A DNA stretch of 64,000 nucleotides from Thinopyrum elongatum (Eukaryota > Streptophyta > Magnoliopsida > Poales > Poaceae), in the NCBI GenBank assembly GCA_011799875.1, contig CM022298.1, forward strand, positions 53,577,736-53,641,735, read 5' to 3'. Positions 10,782 through 21,620 of this stretch are shown here, in pieces. The notes below the pieces were generated by a model. That model saw nothing but the letters and a program-made list of their open reading frames with translations. It searched no databases and was not told where the DNA came from. Position 1 is the stretch's first letter. Each line of letters opens with the position of its first letter. The translations under genes and the position numbers were made by a program.

Positions 10782-12855
10782 ATGGCCCGTGCTACCATTT
10801 CCCTGAATTTTAATGCGTTCCTAGAGAAACCTAAGTCGAAAGATGATGGTAGCAACTACACGGACTGGGTCCGTAACTTGAGGATTATCCTCATTGCTAC
10901 ACAGAAGAATTATGTCCTTGATGCACCTCTAGGTGAAAGGCCTGCTGCAGGAGCAGAAGCTGATGTTTTGAACGTCTGGCAAGCTCGATCTGATGACTAC
11001 TCGATAGTTCAGTGTGCCATGCTTTACGGCTTAGAACTAGGACTTCAAAGACGTTTTGAACGTCATGGAGCATATGAGATGTTCCAAGAGTTGAAGTTAA
11101 TATTTCAAGCAAATGCCCGGGTTGAGAGATATGAAGTCTCCAACAAGTTCTATAGCTGCAAGATGGAGGAGAACAGCTCTGTCAGTGAACACATACTCAA
11201 AATGTCTGGGGTATTATAATCAGTTGACTCAGCTGGGAGTTGATCTTCCAGTTGATTATGTCATTGACAGAGTTCTTCAATCACTGCCACCAAGCTACAA
11301 AGGCTTCGTGATGAACTATAATATGCAAGGGATGAACAAAACAATTCCCGAGCTCTTCGCAATGCTTAAGGCCGCGAAGGTAGAAATCAAGAATGAGCAT
11401 CAAGTGTTGATGGTTAACAAGACCACTAGTTTCAAGAAAAAGGGCAAGGGAAAGAAAGGCAACTTCAAGAAGAATGGCAAGCAAGTTGCCACTCCCGGGA
11501 AGAAGCCCAAAGCTGGACCCAAGCCTGAAACTGAGTGCTTTTACTGCAAAGGGACTGGTCACTAGAAGCGGAACTGCCCCAAATACTTGGCGGACAAAAA
11601 GGATGGCAAAGTGAACAAAGGTATATTTGATATACATGTTATTGATGTGTACCTTACTAATGCTCATAGTAGCACCTGGGTATTTGATACTGGTTCGGTT
11701 GCTCATATTTGTAACTCGAAACAGGAGCTACGGATTAAACGGAGATTGGCTAAGGACGAGGTGATGATGCGTGTCGGGAATGGTTCCAAGGTCGATGTGA
11801 TCGCCGTCGGCACGCTACCTCTACATCTACCTTCGGGATTAGTTTTAGACCTGAATAATTATTATTTGGTGCCAGCGTTGAGCATGAACATTATATCTGG
11901 ATCTTGTTTAGTGCAAGACAGTTATTCATTTAAATCAGAGAATAATTGTTGTTCTATTTATATGAGTAATATCTTTTATGGTCATGCACCCTTGAAGAGT
12001 GGTCTATTCTTGTTGAATCTCGATTGTAGTGATACACATATTCATAATATTGATGCCAAAAGATGCAAAGTTGATAATGATAGTGCAACATATTTGTGGC
12101 ACTGCCGTTTAGGTCATATTGGTGTAAAGCGCATGAAGAAACTCCATACATATGGGCTTTTGGAATCACTTGATTATGAATCATTTGATACTTGCGAACC
12201 ATGCCTCATGGGCAAGATGACTAAAACTCCGTTCTCCGGAACAATGGAGCGAGCTAATGACTTATTGAAAATAATACATACCGATGTATGCGGTCCGATG
12301 AGTGTTGAAGCACGCGGCGGGTATCGTTATTTTCTGACCTTCATAGATGATTTGAGTAGGTATGGGTATATCTACTTGATGAAACACAAGTCTGAAACAT
12401 TTGAAAAGTTCAAAGAATTTCAAAGTGAAGTGGAGAATCATCTTAACAAGAAAATAAAGTTTCTACGATCTGATCGCGGAGGCGAATATTTGAGTTACGA
12501 GTTTGGCCTTCATTTAAAACAATGTGGAATTGTTTCACAACTCACGCCACCTGAAACACCACAGCGTAATGGTGTGTCCGAACGTCGTAACCGTACTTTA
12601 TTAGATATGGTGCGATCTATGATGTCTCTTACCAATTTACCACTATCATTTTGGGGTTATGCATTAGAGACAGCTGCATTCACGTTAAATAGGGCACCGT
12701 CTAAATCTGTTGAGACGACACCGTATGAACTGTGGTTTGGAAAGAAACCGAAGCTGCCGTTTCTTAAAGTTTGGGGTTGCGACACTTATGTCAAAAGGCT
12801 TCAGCCTGATAAGCTCGAACCCAAATCGGAAAAGTGCGTCTTCATAGGATACCCT
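10782..12855 (+). pseudogene. Copia gag-protease-integrase (broken)
   Basis: Gag-pol of a Ty1-copia element. The ATG at 10782 follows the leader and starts MARATISLNF. Gag runs to about 11208, where one extra G (TCTGGGGTATT) shifts the frame; the reading resumes in frame 1. The CCHC zinc knuckle (CFYCKGTGH then KRNC, 11537-11578) has its usual Trp codon changed to TAG. After this stop the same frame stays open to the break: aspartic protease (FDTGS, Asp at 11685), GAG-pre-integrase (HCRLGH, CEPCLMGK) and integrase core with Asp 12283, Asp 12472 and Glu 12580, a D-35-E spacing. The product stops being copia after CVFIGYP at 12855. RT and RNase H are missing. It was non-autonomous even before the truncation because of the frameshift and stop. 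Confidence 0.85.
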
Positions 12856-13066
12856 GGGCTACCTTGCTGCACTTTTGTTACTATTATCGTTACTTGCTCG
12901 TTACAAATTATCTCGCTATCAAACTACTCTGTTACTTACAATTTCAGCACTTGCAGACATTACCTTGCTGAAAACCATTTGTCATTTCCTTCTGCTCCTC
13001 ATTGGGTTCGACATTCTTACTTATCGAAAAGAGCTACAATTGATCCCCTATACTTGTTGGTCATCA
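12856..13066 (+). mobile_element. 3' tail of an unrelated LTR
   Basis: 211 bp in plus orientation ending in GGTCATCA at 13066. It looks like the 3' end of another gypsy LTR, but its PBS is absent. On the left it is fused to the broken copia pol; on the right it abuts unit C directly. It reads openly from the copia frame for about 85 codons, which is fortuitous. Confidence 0.5.
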
Positions 13067-15176
13067 GACAACATAGGAGACTCTCTATCATGAAGATCAT
13101 GGTGCTACTTTGAACCACAAGTGTGGTAAAAGGATAGTAACGTTGTCACTTCTCTCTTTTCTCTCTTTTTTTGTTGGGCCTTTTCTCATTTTTTTGGCCT
13201 ATTTTTTTTGTTCAGAGTCTCATTCCGACTTGTGGGGGAATCATACTCTCCATTATCCTTTCCTCACATGGGACAATGCTCTAATAATGAAGATCATCAC
13301 ACTTTTATTTACTTACAACTCAAGAATTACAACTCGATACTTAGAACAAAATATGACTCTATATGAATGCCTCCGGCGGTGTACCGGGATGTGCAATGAA
13401 TCAAGAGTGACAGGTATGAAAGAATTATGAACGGTGGCTTTGCCACAAATACGATGTCAACTACATGATCATGCAAAGCAATATGACAATGATGAAGCGT
13501 GTCATAATAGACGAAACGGTGGAAAGTTGCATGGCAGTATATCTCGGAATGGCTATGGAAATGCCATAATAGGTAGGTATGGTGGCTGTTTTGAGGAAGG
13601 TATATGGTGGGTGTATGGTATCGGCGAAAGTTGCGCGGCACTAGAGAGGCTAGCAATGGTGGAAGGGTGAGAGTGCGTATAATCCATGGACTCAACATTA
13701 GTCATAAAGAACTCACATACTTATTGCAAAAATCTATTAGTTATCAAAACGAAGTACTACACGCATGCTCCTAGGGGGATAGATTGGTAGGAAAAGACCA
13801 TCGCTTGTCCCGACCGCCACTCATAAGGAAGACAATCAATAAATAAATCATGCTCCGACTTCATCACATAACGGTTCACCATACGTGCATGCTACGGGAA
13901 TCACAAACTTTAACACAAGTATTTCTCCAATTCACAATTACTTACTAGCATGACTCTAATATCACCATCTTTATATCTCAAAACAATCATAAAGAATCAA
14001 ACTTCTCATAGTATTCAATGCACTTTATATGAAAGTTTTTATTATACCCCCCTTGGATGTGTATCGTATTAGGACTAAATTTATAACCAAAGCAAATTAC
14101 CATGCTATTTAAAGACTCTCAAAATAATATAAGTGAAGCATGAGAGTTCATCAATTTCTATAAAATAAAACCACCGCCGTGCTCTAAAAAGATATAAGTG
14201 AAGCACTAGAGCAAAATTGCCTAGCTCAAAAGATATAAGTGAAGCACATAGAGTATTCTAATAAATCAAGATTCATGCGTGTCTCTCTCAAAAGGTGTGT
14301 ACAGCAAGGATGATTGTGGCAAACCAAAAAGCAAAGACTCAAATCATACAAGACGCTCCAAGCAAAACACATATCATGTGGTGAATAAAAATATAGCCTC
14401 AAGTAAAGTTACCGATAGACGAAGACGAAAGAGGGGATGCCTTCCGGGGCATCCCCAAGCTTAGGCTCTTGGTGTTCCTTGAATATTACCTTGGGGTGTC
14501 TTGGGAATCCCCAAGCTTAGGCTCTTGCCACTCCTTATTCCATAGTCCATCAAATCCTTACCCAAAACTTGAAAACTTCACAACACAAAACTCAACAGAA
14601 AATCTCATAAGCTCCGTTAGTATAAGAAAATAAATCACCACTTTTGGTATGGTTGTGAACTCATTCTTTATTTATATTGGTGTAACATCTACTGTATTCC
14701 AACTTTTCCATGGTTCATACCCCCCGATACTACCCATAGATTCATCAAAATAAGCAAACAACACATAGAAAACAGAATCTGTCAAAAACAGAACAGTTTG
14801 CAAAGATCCGAATTGTTCTAATACTTATGTAACTCAAAAAATTATGAAACATTATGGAAACAGAGGAAATTTGTATACCTATCCTGTGTAAAAAATTCAG
14901 GGTTTTTTCATTCTCCAACGAATTTAGACAATTCTGTGAATGGACGCAAAAGTTTCTGTTTTTCAGCAAGATCAAATCAACTATCACCGTAAGCCATCCC
15001 AAAGGTCTTACTTGGCACAAACACTAATTAAAACACAAAAACACATCTAACCAGAGGCTAGATGAATTATTTATTGAAAAACAGAACCAAAAAAGCAAGA
15101 ACAAAAATAAAATTGGGTTGCCTCCCAACAAGCGCTATTGTTTAACGCCCTTAGCTAGGCATAAAAACACATAGAT
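13067..15176 (-). other. Unit C 3' non-coding region
   Basis: About 2.1 kb downstream of the unit C gag-pro frame on the minus strand. It holds the signature words of this family: CCCCAAGCTTAGG with GGGGATGCC (14435-14520) and repeated AGATATAAGTGAAGCA (about 14128, 14190 and 14228), which also occur as the complement in element A near 61930-61990. No RT, RNase H or integrase is present. No 3' LTR follows; it is cut at 13067. Confidence 0.7.
15112..15136 (-). promoter_or_regulatory. Conserved hairpin after gag-pro ORF (unit C)
   Basis: Minus strand reads GCGCTTGTTGGGAGGCAACC then CAA. TTGGG can pair with CCCAA. It lies about 40 bases after the stop codon. The same word is found after the ORFs of unit D (29564-29586) and element A (60317-60340), although the ORFs differ. 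Function unknown; processing or packaging signals are possible. Confidence 0.45.
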
Positions 15177-17263
15177 CTAGGTATTATCATCTTTGGTATG
15201 CAATCCATAAGTGGCTCTCATAATAGATTCATATGGCAACTTAATTTTCTTTCTAGGAAAGTGTTCCATGCCCTTCCTTAATGGAAATTGAAATCTAATG
15301 TTTCTTTCTTTCATATCAATAATTGCACCAATCGTTCTAAGGAAAGGTCTACCAAGAATAATAGGACATGTAGGATTGCAATCTATATCAAGAACAATGA
15401 AATCTACGGGCACATAATTCCGATTTGCAATAATAAGAACATCATTAATTCTTCCCATTGGTTTCTTAATAGTGGAATCCGCATGATGCAAATTTAAAGA
15501 ACAATCATCAAATTCACGGAAACCTAACACATCACATAAAGTTTTTGGAATCGTGGAAACGCTAGCACCCAAATCACACAAAGCATAGCACTCATAATAT
15601 TTAATCTTAATCATAATAGTAGGTTCCCATTCATCATAAAGTTTTCTAGGGATAGAAACTTCCAATTCAATCTTTTCTTCAAAAGATTTCATCATAGCAT
15701 CAACGATATGTTTAGTAAAAGCTTTATTTTGATTATAAGCATGAGGAGAATTCAACATGGATTGCAATAAGGAAATACAATTTATTAAAGAACAATTATC
15801 ATAATTAAATTCCTTGAAATCCAAAAGAGTGGGTTCATCGCTACTTAAAGTTTTAACCTCTCCAATCCCACTTTTATCAATTTTTGCATCTAGATCTATA
15901 AATTCCAAATCATTGGGACGCCTTTTAACTAAAGTTGACTCATCTACAGTCCCATCTTTATCAAGATTTATATTGGAAAACAAATATTCAATAGGAGTCA
16001 CATCAATCACTTTAAGATCTTCATCATTATTTTCACAATAACTAGAAGAACACGCTTTTACAAACCAATCTCGCTTAGCACGCATCTTAGCGGTTCTTTC
16101 TTTGCACTCATCAATGGAAATTCTCATAGATTTTAGAGATTCAAAAATATCATGCTTGGGTGAAATAGATCTAATTTTCAAAGAGTCAACCTCAAGAGAA
16201 ATTCTATCAATGTTCCTAGCCAAATCATCAATCTTAAGCAATTTTTCTTCAACCAAAGCATTGAAATTCTTTTGCGAACTCATAAATTCTTTAATACTAT
16301 TCTCAAGATCAAAGGGAATCTTATTATAATTTCCATAAGAATTGTTGTAGGAATTACCATAATTATTAGAGGAATTACTAGGGAACGGCCTAGGATTAAA
16401 ATTACCTCTATACACGTTATTACCAAAATTGTTCCTACCAACAAAATTCACATCCATAGGTTCATTATTATTTTCAATCAAAGTGGACAAAGGCATATCA
16501 GTAGGATCAATAGAAGCACTCTTGTTAGCAAACAATTTCATAAGCTCATCCATCTTTCCACTCAAAACATTAATCTCTTCATTCGCATGCACTTTTTTAC
16601 TAGTGGAAGATCTTTCGGTATGCCATTGAGAATAATTAACCATAATATTATCTAGGAGTTTAGTAGCTTCTCCTAAAGTAATTTCCATAAAAGTACCTCC
16701 CACGGCCGAATCTAAAAGATTTCTAGAAGCAAAATTCAATCCGGCATAAAAAATTTGTATGATCATCCATAAATTTAAACCATGAGTAGGGCAATTTCGT
16801 ATCATCAATTTCATTCTCTCCCAAGATTGTGCAACATGTTCATGATCAAGTTGCTTAAAATTCATAATATCATTCCTAAGGGAGATGATCTTAGCGGGAC
16901 GAAAATACTTGGAAATAAAAGCATCTTTACACTTATTCCATGAATCAATACTATTTTTAGGCAAAGATGAAAACCAAGTTTTAGCACGATCTCGTAGTGA
17001 GAACGGAATAGCTTCAATTTAAAAATATCATTATCCACATCTTTCTTCTTTTTCATATCACACAACTCAACAAAATTATTTAGATGGGATGCAGCATCTT
17101 CACTAGGAAGGCCGGAAAATTGATCTTTCATAACAAGATTCAGCAAAGCGGCATTTATTTCATAAGATTCCGCACTACTGGCGGGAGCAATCGGAGTACT
17201 AATAAAATCATTATTATTAGTATTGGAAAAGTCACACAATTTGGTATTCTCTTGAGCCATCAT
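15177..17263 (-). pseudogene. Gag-protease ORF of unit C (one frameshift)
   Basis: Starts MMAQENTKLC at 17263. The first ~85 codons are open to about 17010, where one C is missing (CTATTCCG for an expected CTATTCCCG) and the frame shifts. The rest is open to the stop at 15177. A retrotransposon Gag domain covers the shift (FISKYFRPAKI, LRNDIMNFKQL, WERMKLMIRNCP). It is followed by an Asn/Gly-rich stretch (about 16350-16440) in place of a CCHC zinc knuckle, a charged middle part with DKSGIGEVKTL, and a pepsin-like protease site (ALCDLGAS) near 15575 with ILGRPFL downstream. The frame ends after YGLHTKDDNT. There is no RT, RNase H or integrase, so movement would need enzymes in trans. Confidence 0.8.
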
Positions 17264-17450
17264 GACAAAGCAAGCAATCTAACACACGAGCAAACAAAAA
17301 GTAAGCGAAAACACGAACGGAAGAAGGGCGAAAAAAGGCAAATCTTTTTCAAAATTGTTTTAGAAGTGGGGGAGAGGAAAACAAGAGGCGAATGGCGAAT
17401 AATGTAATGCAAGAGATGAGAGTTTATGATGGGTACTTGGTAGGCTTGGC

Positions 17451-17455
17451 GTAGA
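17451..17455. repeat. Target-site duplication of B (left)
   Basis: GTAGA directly before the TGTGACGCCC end of element B; the identical GTAGA follows the other end at 28885-28889. Confidence 0.9.
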
Positions 17456-18104
17456 TGTGACGCCCCCGGCCCGATCGTGCACTAATCATACACGCAAATG
17501 CACACGATCAAGCCTAAGGACTCACGGGAAGATATCACAACACAACTCTAAGCATAAGTAAAGTCATACAAGCTTTATATTACAAGCCAGGGGCCTCGAG
17601 GGCTCGAATACATAAGCTTGCGTACAAGCGTCAGCGGAAGCATTAGATATCTGAGTACAGATATAAAAGAAAACAAAGAAAGGCCTTAAGAAGGCCAGAC
17701 AAAGAAAAACACTACGATCGAAAGGCGTAGGCCTCCTGCCTGGGAACCTCCGATCCTACTCCTGGTCACCAGTCAACGTGTAGTAGTATCCACCTCGGGG
17801 TAGTAGTAACGATCGTCGGTGGGGTCAGCTGTATCTGGGGCTCCGCCAGCTGGTCACGACAAGCTGATATGGGGAGAAAAAGAAAGCAAAGCAACCGTGA
17901 GTACTCTGAAGTACTTAGCAAGCAAGGATCTACACTACATATGCAACATTATCAAGGGAAGGCTGTATATGTGGACTGGGCTGCAGAAATGCCAGAATAG
18001 AGAGAAGGCCTAGTCCTATCGAAGACTAGCATCTTTAGAGGTCTTGCAGCATTAGGATAGTGTAGATTAGTACCGTATAAAGTAGTAGTATCGATAAGTC
18101 TCAA

Positions 18105-18222
18105 CCTCACCCAGAGATCCTTTCTCGACTCCCTGCGAGAAAGCAATCCCAGAGCCATACAGTCATCAACCTCGTCCGGAGATCCCTTCTCGACTCCCTG
18201 CGAGAAGCAATCCCAGAGCCAT
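18105..18222. repeat. ~60-bp tandem duplication in B LTR
   Basis: Two copies containing CTCGACTCCCTGCGAGAA and CAATCCCAGAGCCATA lie about 60 bp apart. The same pair is present in the solo LTR near 56490-56605, so it predates both insertions. Confidence 0.65.
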
Positions 18223-20424
18223 AGTATCCAATTCTAATTGTATCAATCGGGATACAACTCCGAGTGTCCATTACCGAGGATCCGGCTATGCATAGATTAG
18301 TTCTTCCCTGCAGGGGTGCACCAACTTACCCACCATGCTCGCTTAACCCCGGCCGGACACACTTTTCCGGGTCATGCCCGACCTCGGCCAAACGACACAC
18401 CGCAACCCTACCTACAGCTCAGCAGAGAGGTCCCCACCGGTCTACATCCTAAGCGCAAGGGGGTCTTGGCCATCGCCCCTCACCCTCCGGGTCGTTGTGC
18501 ACAGGGTGGATACCAGCATCGTCTCGGGTGGCCGACACGATCCGACCGTGCCGCCATGTTGAATTGGACGTCTGACAGAGCTTTCGGCTGATGCATACGA
18601 TGCAGAACGCCCATACTATGCCCACGTGGTGGTTAGTGCTATCGGGCCAGAGGCCCACTCAGATCACATATCCAAACCGTTAGTACCTTGGGGGTGCGGT
18701 TACGAGCAGAGACTCACGAAAGATGTGACCCCGTCGCCCCGTCTCGAGGACTTGTGGCAAGGGCTAAGAATGCCCGGCCACGCCTCGTATCCATCACTCG
18801 GGCACCATACAGGTCAACCCGTCTTCACATCACACGCGGGTACCCCTCAGGGTCGACCCACCTTCCAAGTATCAGTGTAAAGTTATCCGTGTGTCCATAA
18901 CATCAGGGGAATCCGAGGTATCACCCTCGTTGGATTCCTACTTGATGTATCCGTCAAGGTGAACTCGGAGGAACCACCCTCGCTGGGTTCACACTTGAGG
19001 TGTTGTACGATGGCGTCGTTATCGGAAGCGGTGAAGGAGGAATCACCCTCGATGACCACGACCGAATAGCTACGATCAACAGAGTTAACATCAGAAGTGC
19101 TATACGAGGTTCCACCCTCGGCACTCGATAGTAACGCTGCAGTGTCGTTACAACTAAGGGGGGTGATGTGCGGTGCCGGGGCCTGGTCTTCAATCCCGTT
19201 GATCGGGTCTTCGGATAATCCAGCGGGGCAGTCGGGATAAGTGGGGTCACTGATAGGTCTCTACCCAGCCTATACTAAGGAGTTTAGGATAAGCAGGTAA
19301 TTATCATCAGCAGGTTACAATAAACAGGCTATGCATCAGAATAGGTAAAGCAGTAGCAGCAGCAATACTAATGCAAGCATAAGAAATTAGAATGGGCGAT
19401 ATCGGGATGATTAAAGGGGGGGCTTGCCTGGTTGCTCGGCGGCAAGGGCAAGGTCGTCAATGGTGTCTTCGGGCTCCGGAGCTACGGCAGTACCGGGAAC
19501 TGCGTCGGGGTCTAACGAGAGAGAAGAGGGGGAGGAAACAGTATAAATATAGAGCAAACAAGTGCTACACAACGTATGACATGATAGTAAGCAGTGCCGG
19601 GTGTGTCCTAACGTATGATTGCACGTCACCGAGGAAGTGGGAATCCATCCGGGAATGTTTTCCCGGTTCCGGACATTTGTCAGACAGATGACCGGAGAGG
19701 GACGGTTGCATGTTCGCTATGTTAGGGACGCGTGGCGGACGAACGGTCCGCGTATTCGGATTCGTCTCATCGTTCTGATCAACTTTCACGTACAAAGTTT
19801 TTCGATCTGAGCTACGGTTAATTTTTCTATGATTTTCCGAAGTTTTAGGCATTTTCTGAAATTACTGAAATTCTACTAAGTCCTCAGTTTTAAACATCAT
19901 TTAGCTGTTTTCCAGAGGCTATAACTAGTGTTCTATTTATCCTATGAATTGGCGCCTTTTACCAATATTGATTATTTTCCTGTGGTCTACAAGATGGTAT
20001 CAATTGCATCTCTGTTAGATCCCTGTAACTTGTTTATTTTCTGCTCCAAAGTTGCTATGGCAGTATATCTGTTATTAGTTCTTCCAGTTATCAGAACATA
20101 GACTTTTGTCATTTTCATAGGAATTAATCCAAGCAACTTTTGGATTTGGTCCAATGGAAAGAATTAAACCTTGTCAAGTGTACTACCCACACATATTTAT
20201 TTTAGCTATGTTAAGCTTTGTTTAGTTGCTGTTTTGAGGCTGTTTAGGGGGCTATCCAGTGCAGTTTTAGAAAAGCTAGCAGCTGTTACTGTAGCAGCGC
20301 TGCACTAGCAGCAGCAGGCAGCGAGCAGGACGCGGGGCAGTGGCGGACGAGGGCGCTGCGAGGCCGGTCGACGGCAGGGGAGGCCGGAGGTTGGGGGGGT
20401 GAGCAGAGGTGGCCTCGGCCACGC

Positions 20425-20585
20425 ACTACACGCACACGCACACACACAAAGCACACTCACACACACCACGCTCCACACACACAGCACACTCACACACCAC
20501 GGCCATGGCCTTTGCCTTGGCCAAGCCATGGCCAGTAGCAGCAGCAGCATTGCAGCAGCAGCACAGGCAGCAGCAGCAGGGGGCA
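20425..20585. repeat. CA and CAG microsatellites in LTR
   Basis: CACA-rich runs (20430-20500) followed by GCAGCA runs (20530-20580). The same region is present at 27712-27865 in the other LTR with small length changes. Confidence 0.8.
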
Positions 20586-21584
20586 TGGCCAGGGGCGAGC
20601 ATGAGGCGCGGGCGCCTGTGGACGCGCACGGGCCAGTCGGGCGCGAGGCGCGGGCGCGGCCTCCTAACAGTGAGCGCGAACAGCGGCGAGCACGGCGGGT
20701 CTCAGGCGCAGCCGAAGCTCAGCGCGGGAGCGGGGCGAGCGGAGGGGACACGGCGGACGACGTCCTACGACCAGACAGAGAGGAGAGAGGAAGACGAACG
20801 CGAGGACGGGGAGCTCACTCCCGGTGTCGATGTACGCCGGCGAGGAGGGGACAGGGACGAGCGACGGCGACATGGCGACGGGCGTCGGGGCGGCGTCCTC
20901 GGCGAGCGGCGACGAGCAGCAGAGGGGCGAGATGGGGGCGCGAGGAGGAGGGCTGGTGCTGCTCTTAACCTAACCCATCGACCACGCGATGCACGCCACG
21001 TGCGGCATCGAGTGAGCGTGCGGCCATGGCGCCTCTGCCTCTAGTGCGCGGCTGGAGGTGGATGAAAGGCCGGCCGGTTTTGGGCCAGGCCAGCCTGTAG
21101 CTAACCCGGGCCAAGTGCACAGTGCACGTTTGCTCTTTTCTTTTATTCATTTCTCGGGTTTTTCTTTTAGCTCTCGGTCTTGCATTAATTCTTGTGCCAA
21201 ATGACTTTTATAAATTACGGAGTTGTGCCAGACAAATACACTGCAATATATAGCATTGCCACAAAAAGTTTGGCACATTAATAAATAGTTTGTATTTGTT
21301 TATTATTCAAAAGGAATTTAAATAACTGTTTTACCTACTGTTTTAATTACTTAGATGCATTAAAATTCTTTATAAAAATGTGGTTTCAACATGACAAATA
21401 TCCAGAGAATATTTGCCACACTTCGAACAATTTTGTCTTGACATTTGAAAACTTTTAAAGTTTGACTTGATTTTTAATTTGAATTTGAATCAGTTTTGAA
21501 CTAACGCGAGATTAACAACAGTAATCATGATGATGTGGCATCATTAGCAGAGGGTTACTGTAGATTAACTATCCGGGCATTACA

Positions 21585-21600
21585 AATCTCCTCCACTAAT
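21585..21600 (-). other. Polypurine tract of B
   Basis: Minus strand TTAGTGGAGGAGATT directly precedes the LTR start TGTAATGCCC, the expected plus-strand priming site. Confidence 0.7.
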
Positions 21601-21620
21601 AAGAATTCTCGTCCCGAGAA

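Larger units (their letters stand above)
7794..12855 (+). mobile_element. Copia element 1, Angela/WIS/BARE-like, 3'-truncated
   Basis: Ty1-copia element in the order 5' LTR, PBS, long leader, gag, protease, integrase. It breaks off abruptly at about 12855 in the sequence after the integrase core, before RT and RNase H, and no 3' LTR follows. The right side joins a fragment of an unrelated LTR. A copy with the same LTR family lies at 36512. Assignment to the Angela/WIS/BARE group is from LTR and Gag resemblance recalled from family knowledge. Confidence 0.85.
17456..21584 (-). repeat. B 3' LTR (full length, 4129 bp)
   Basis: Minus strand runs from TGTAATGCCC to GGGCGTCACA. It contains a GC-rich core (20290-21060) with CAG and CACA microsatellites and an AT-rich first part. 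On the plus strand, 18113-18220 holds a ~60-bp tandem duplication (CTTTCTCGACTCCCTGCGAG type), and CACCCTCG-headed units recur at 18920-19130. Open frames in the GC-rich core are shadows of composition. Confidence 0.9.

Noticed and set aside
12856..13113. C-terminal extension of the copia ORF as a novel fusion protein
   Set aside because: The extension translates an LTR tail and non-coding sequence; openness is fortuitous after a deletion joint.
20399..21044. Overlapping plus-strand frames of 189-211 codons in the GC-rich LTR core
   Set aside because: They are rich in Arg/Gly/Ala, overlap in several frames, and the paired LTR at 27.6-28.3 kb breaks them differently; composition effect.
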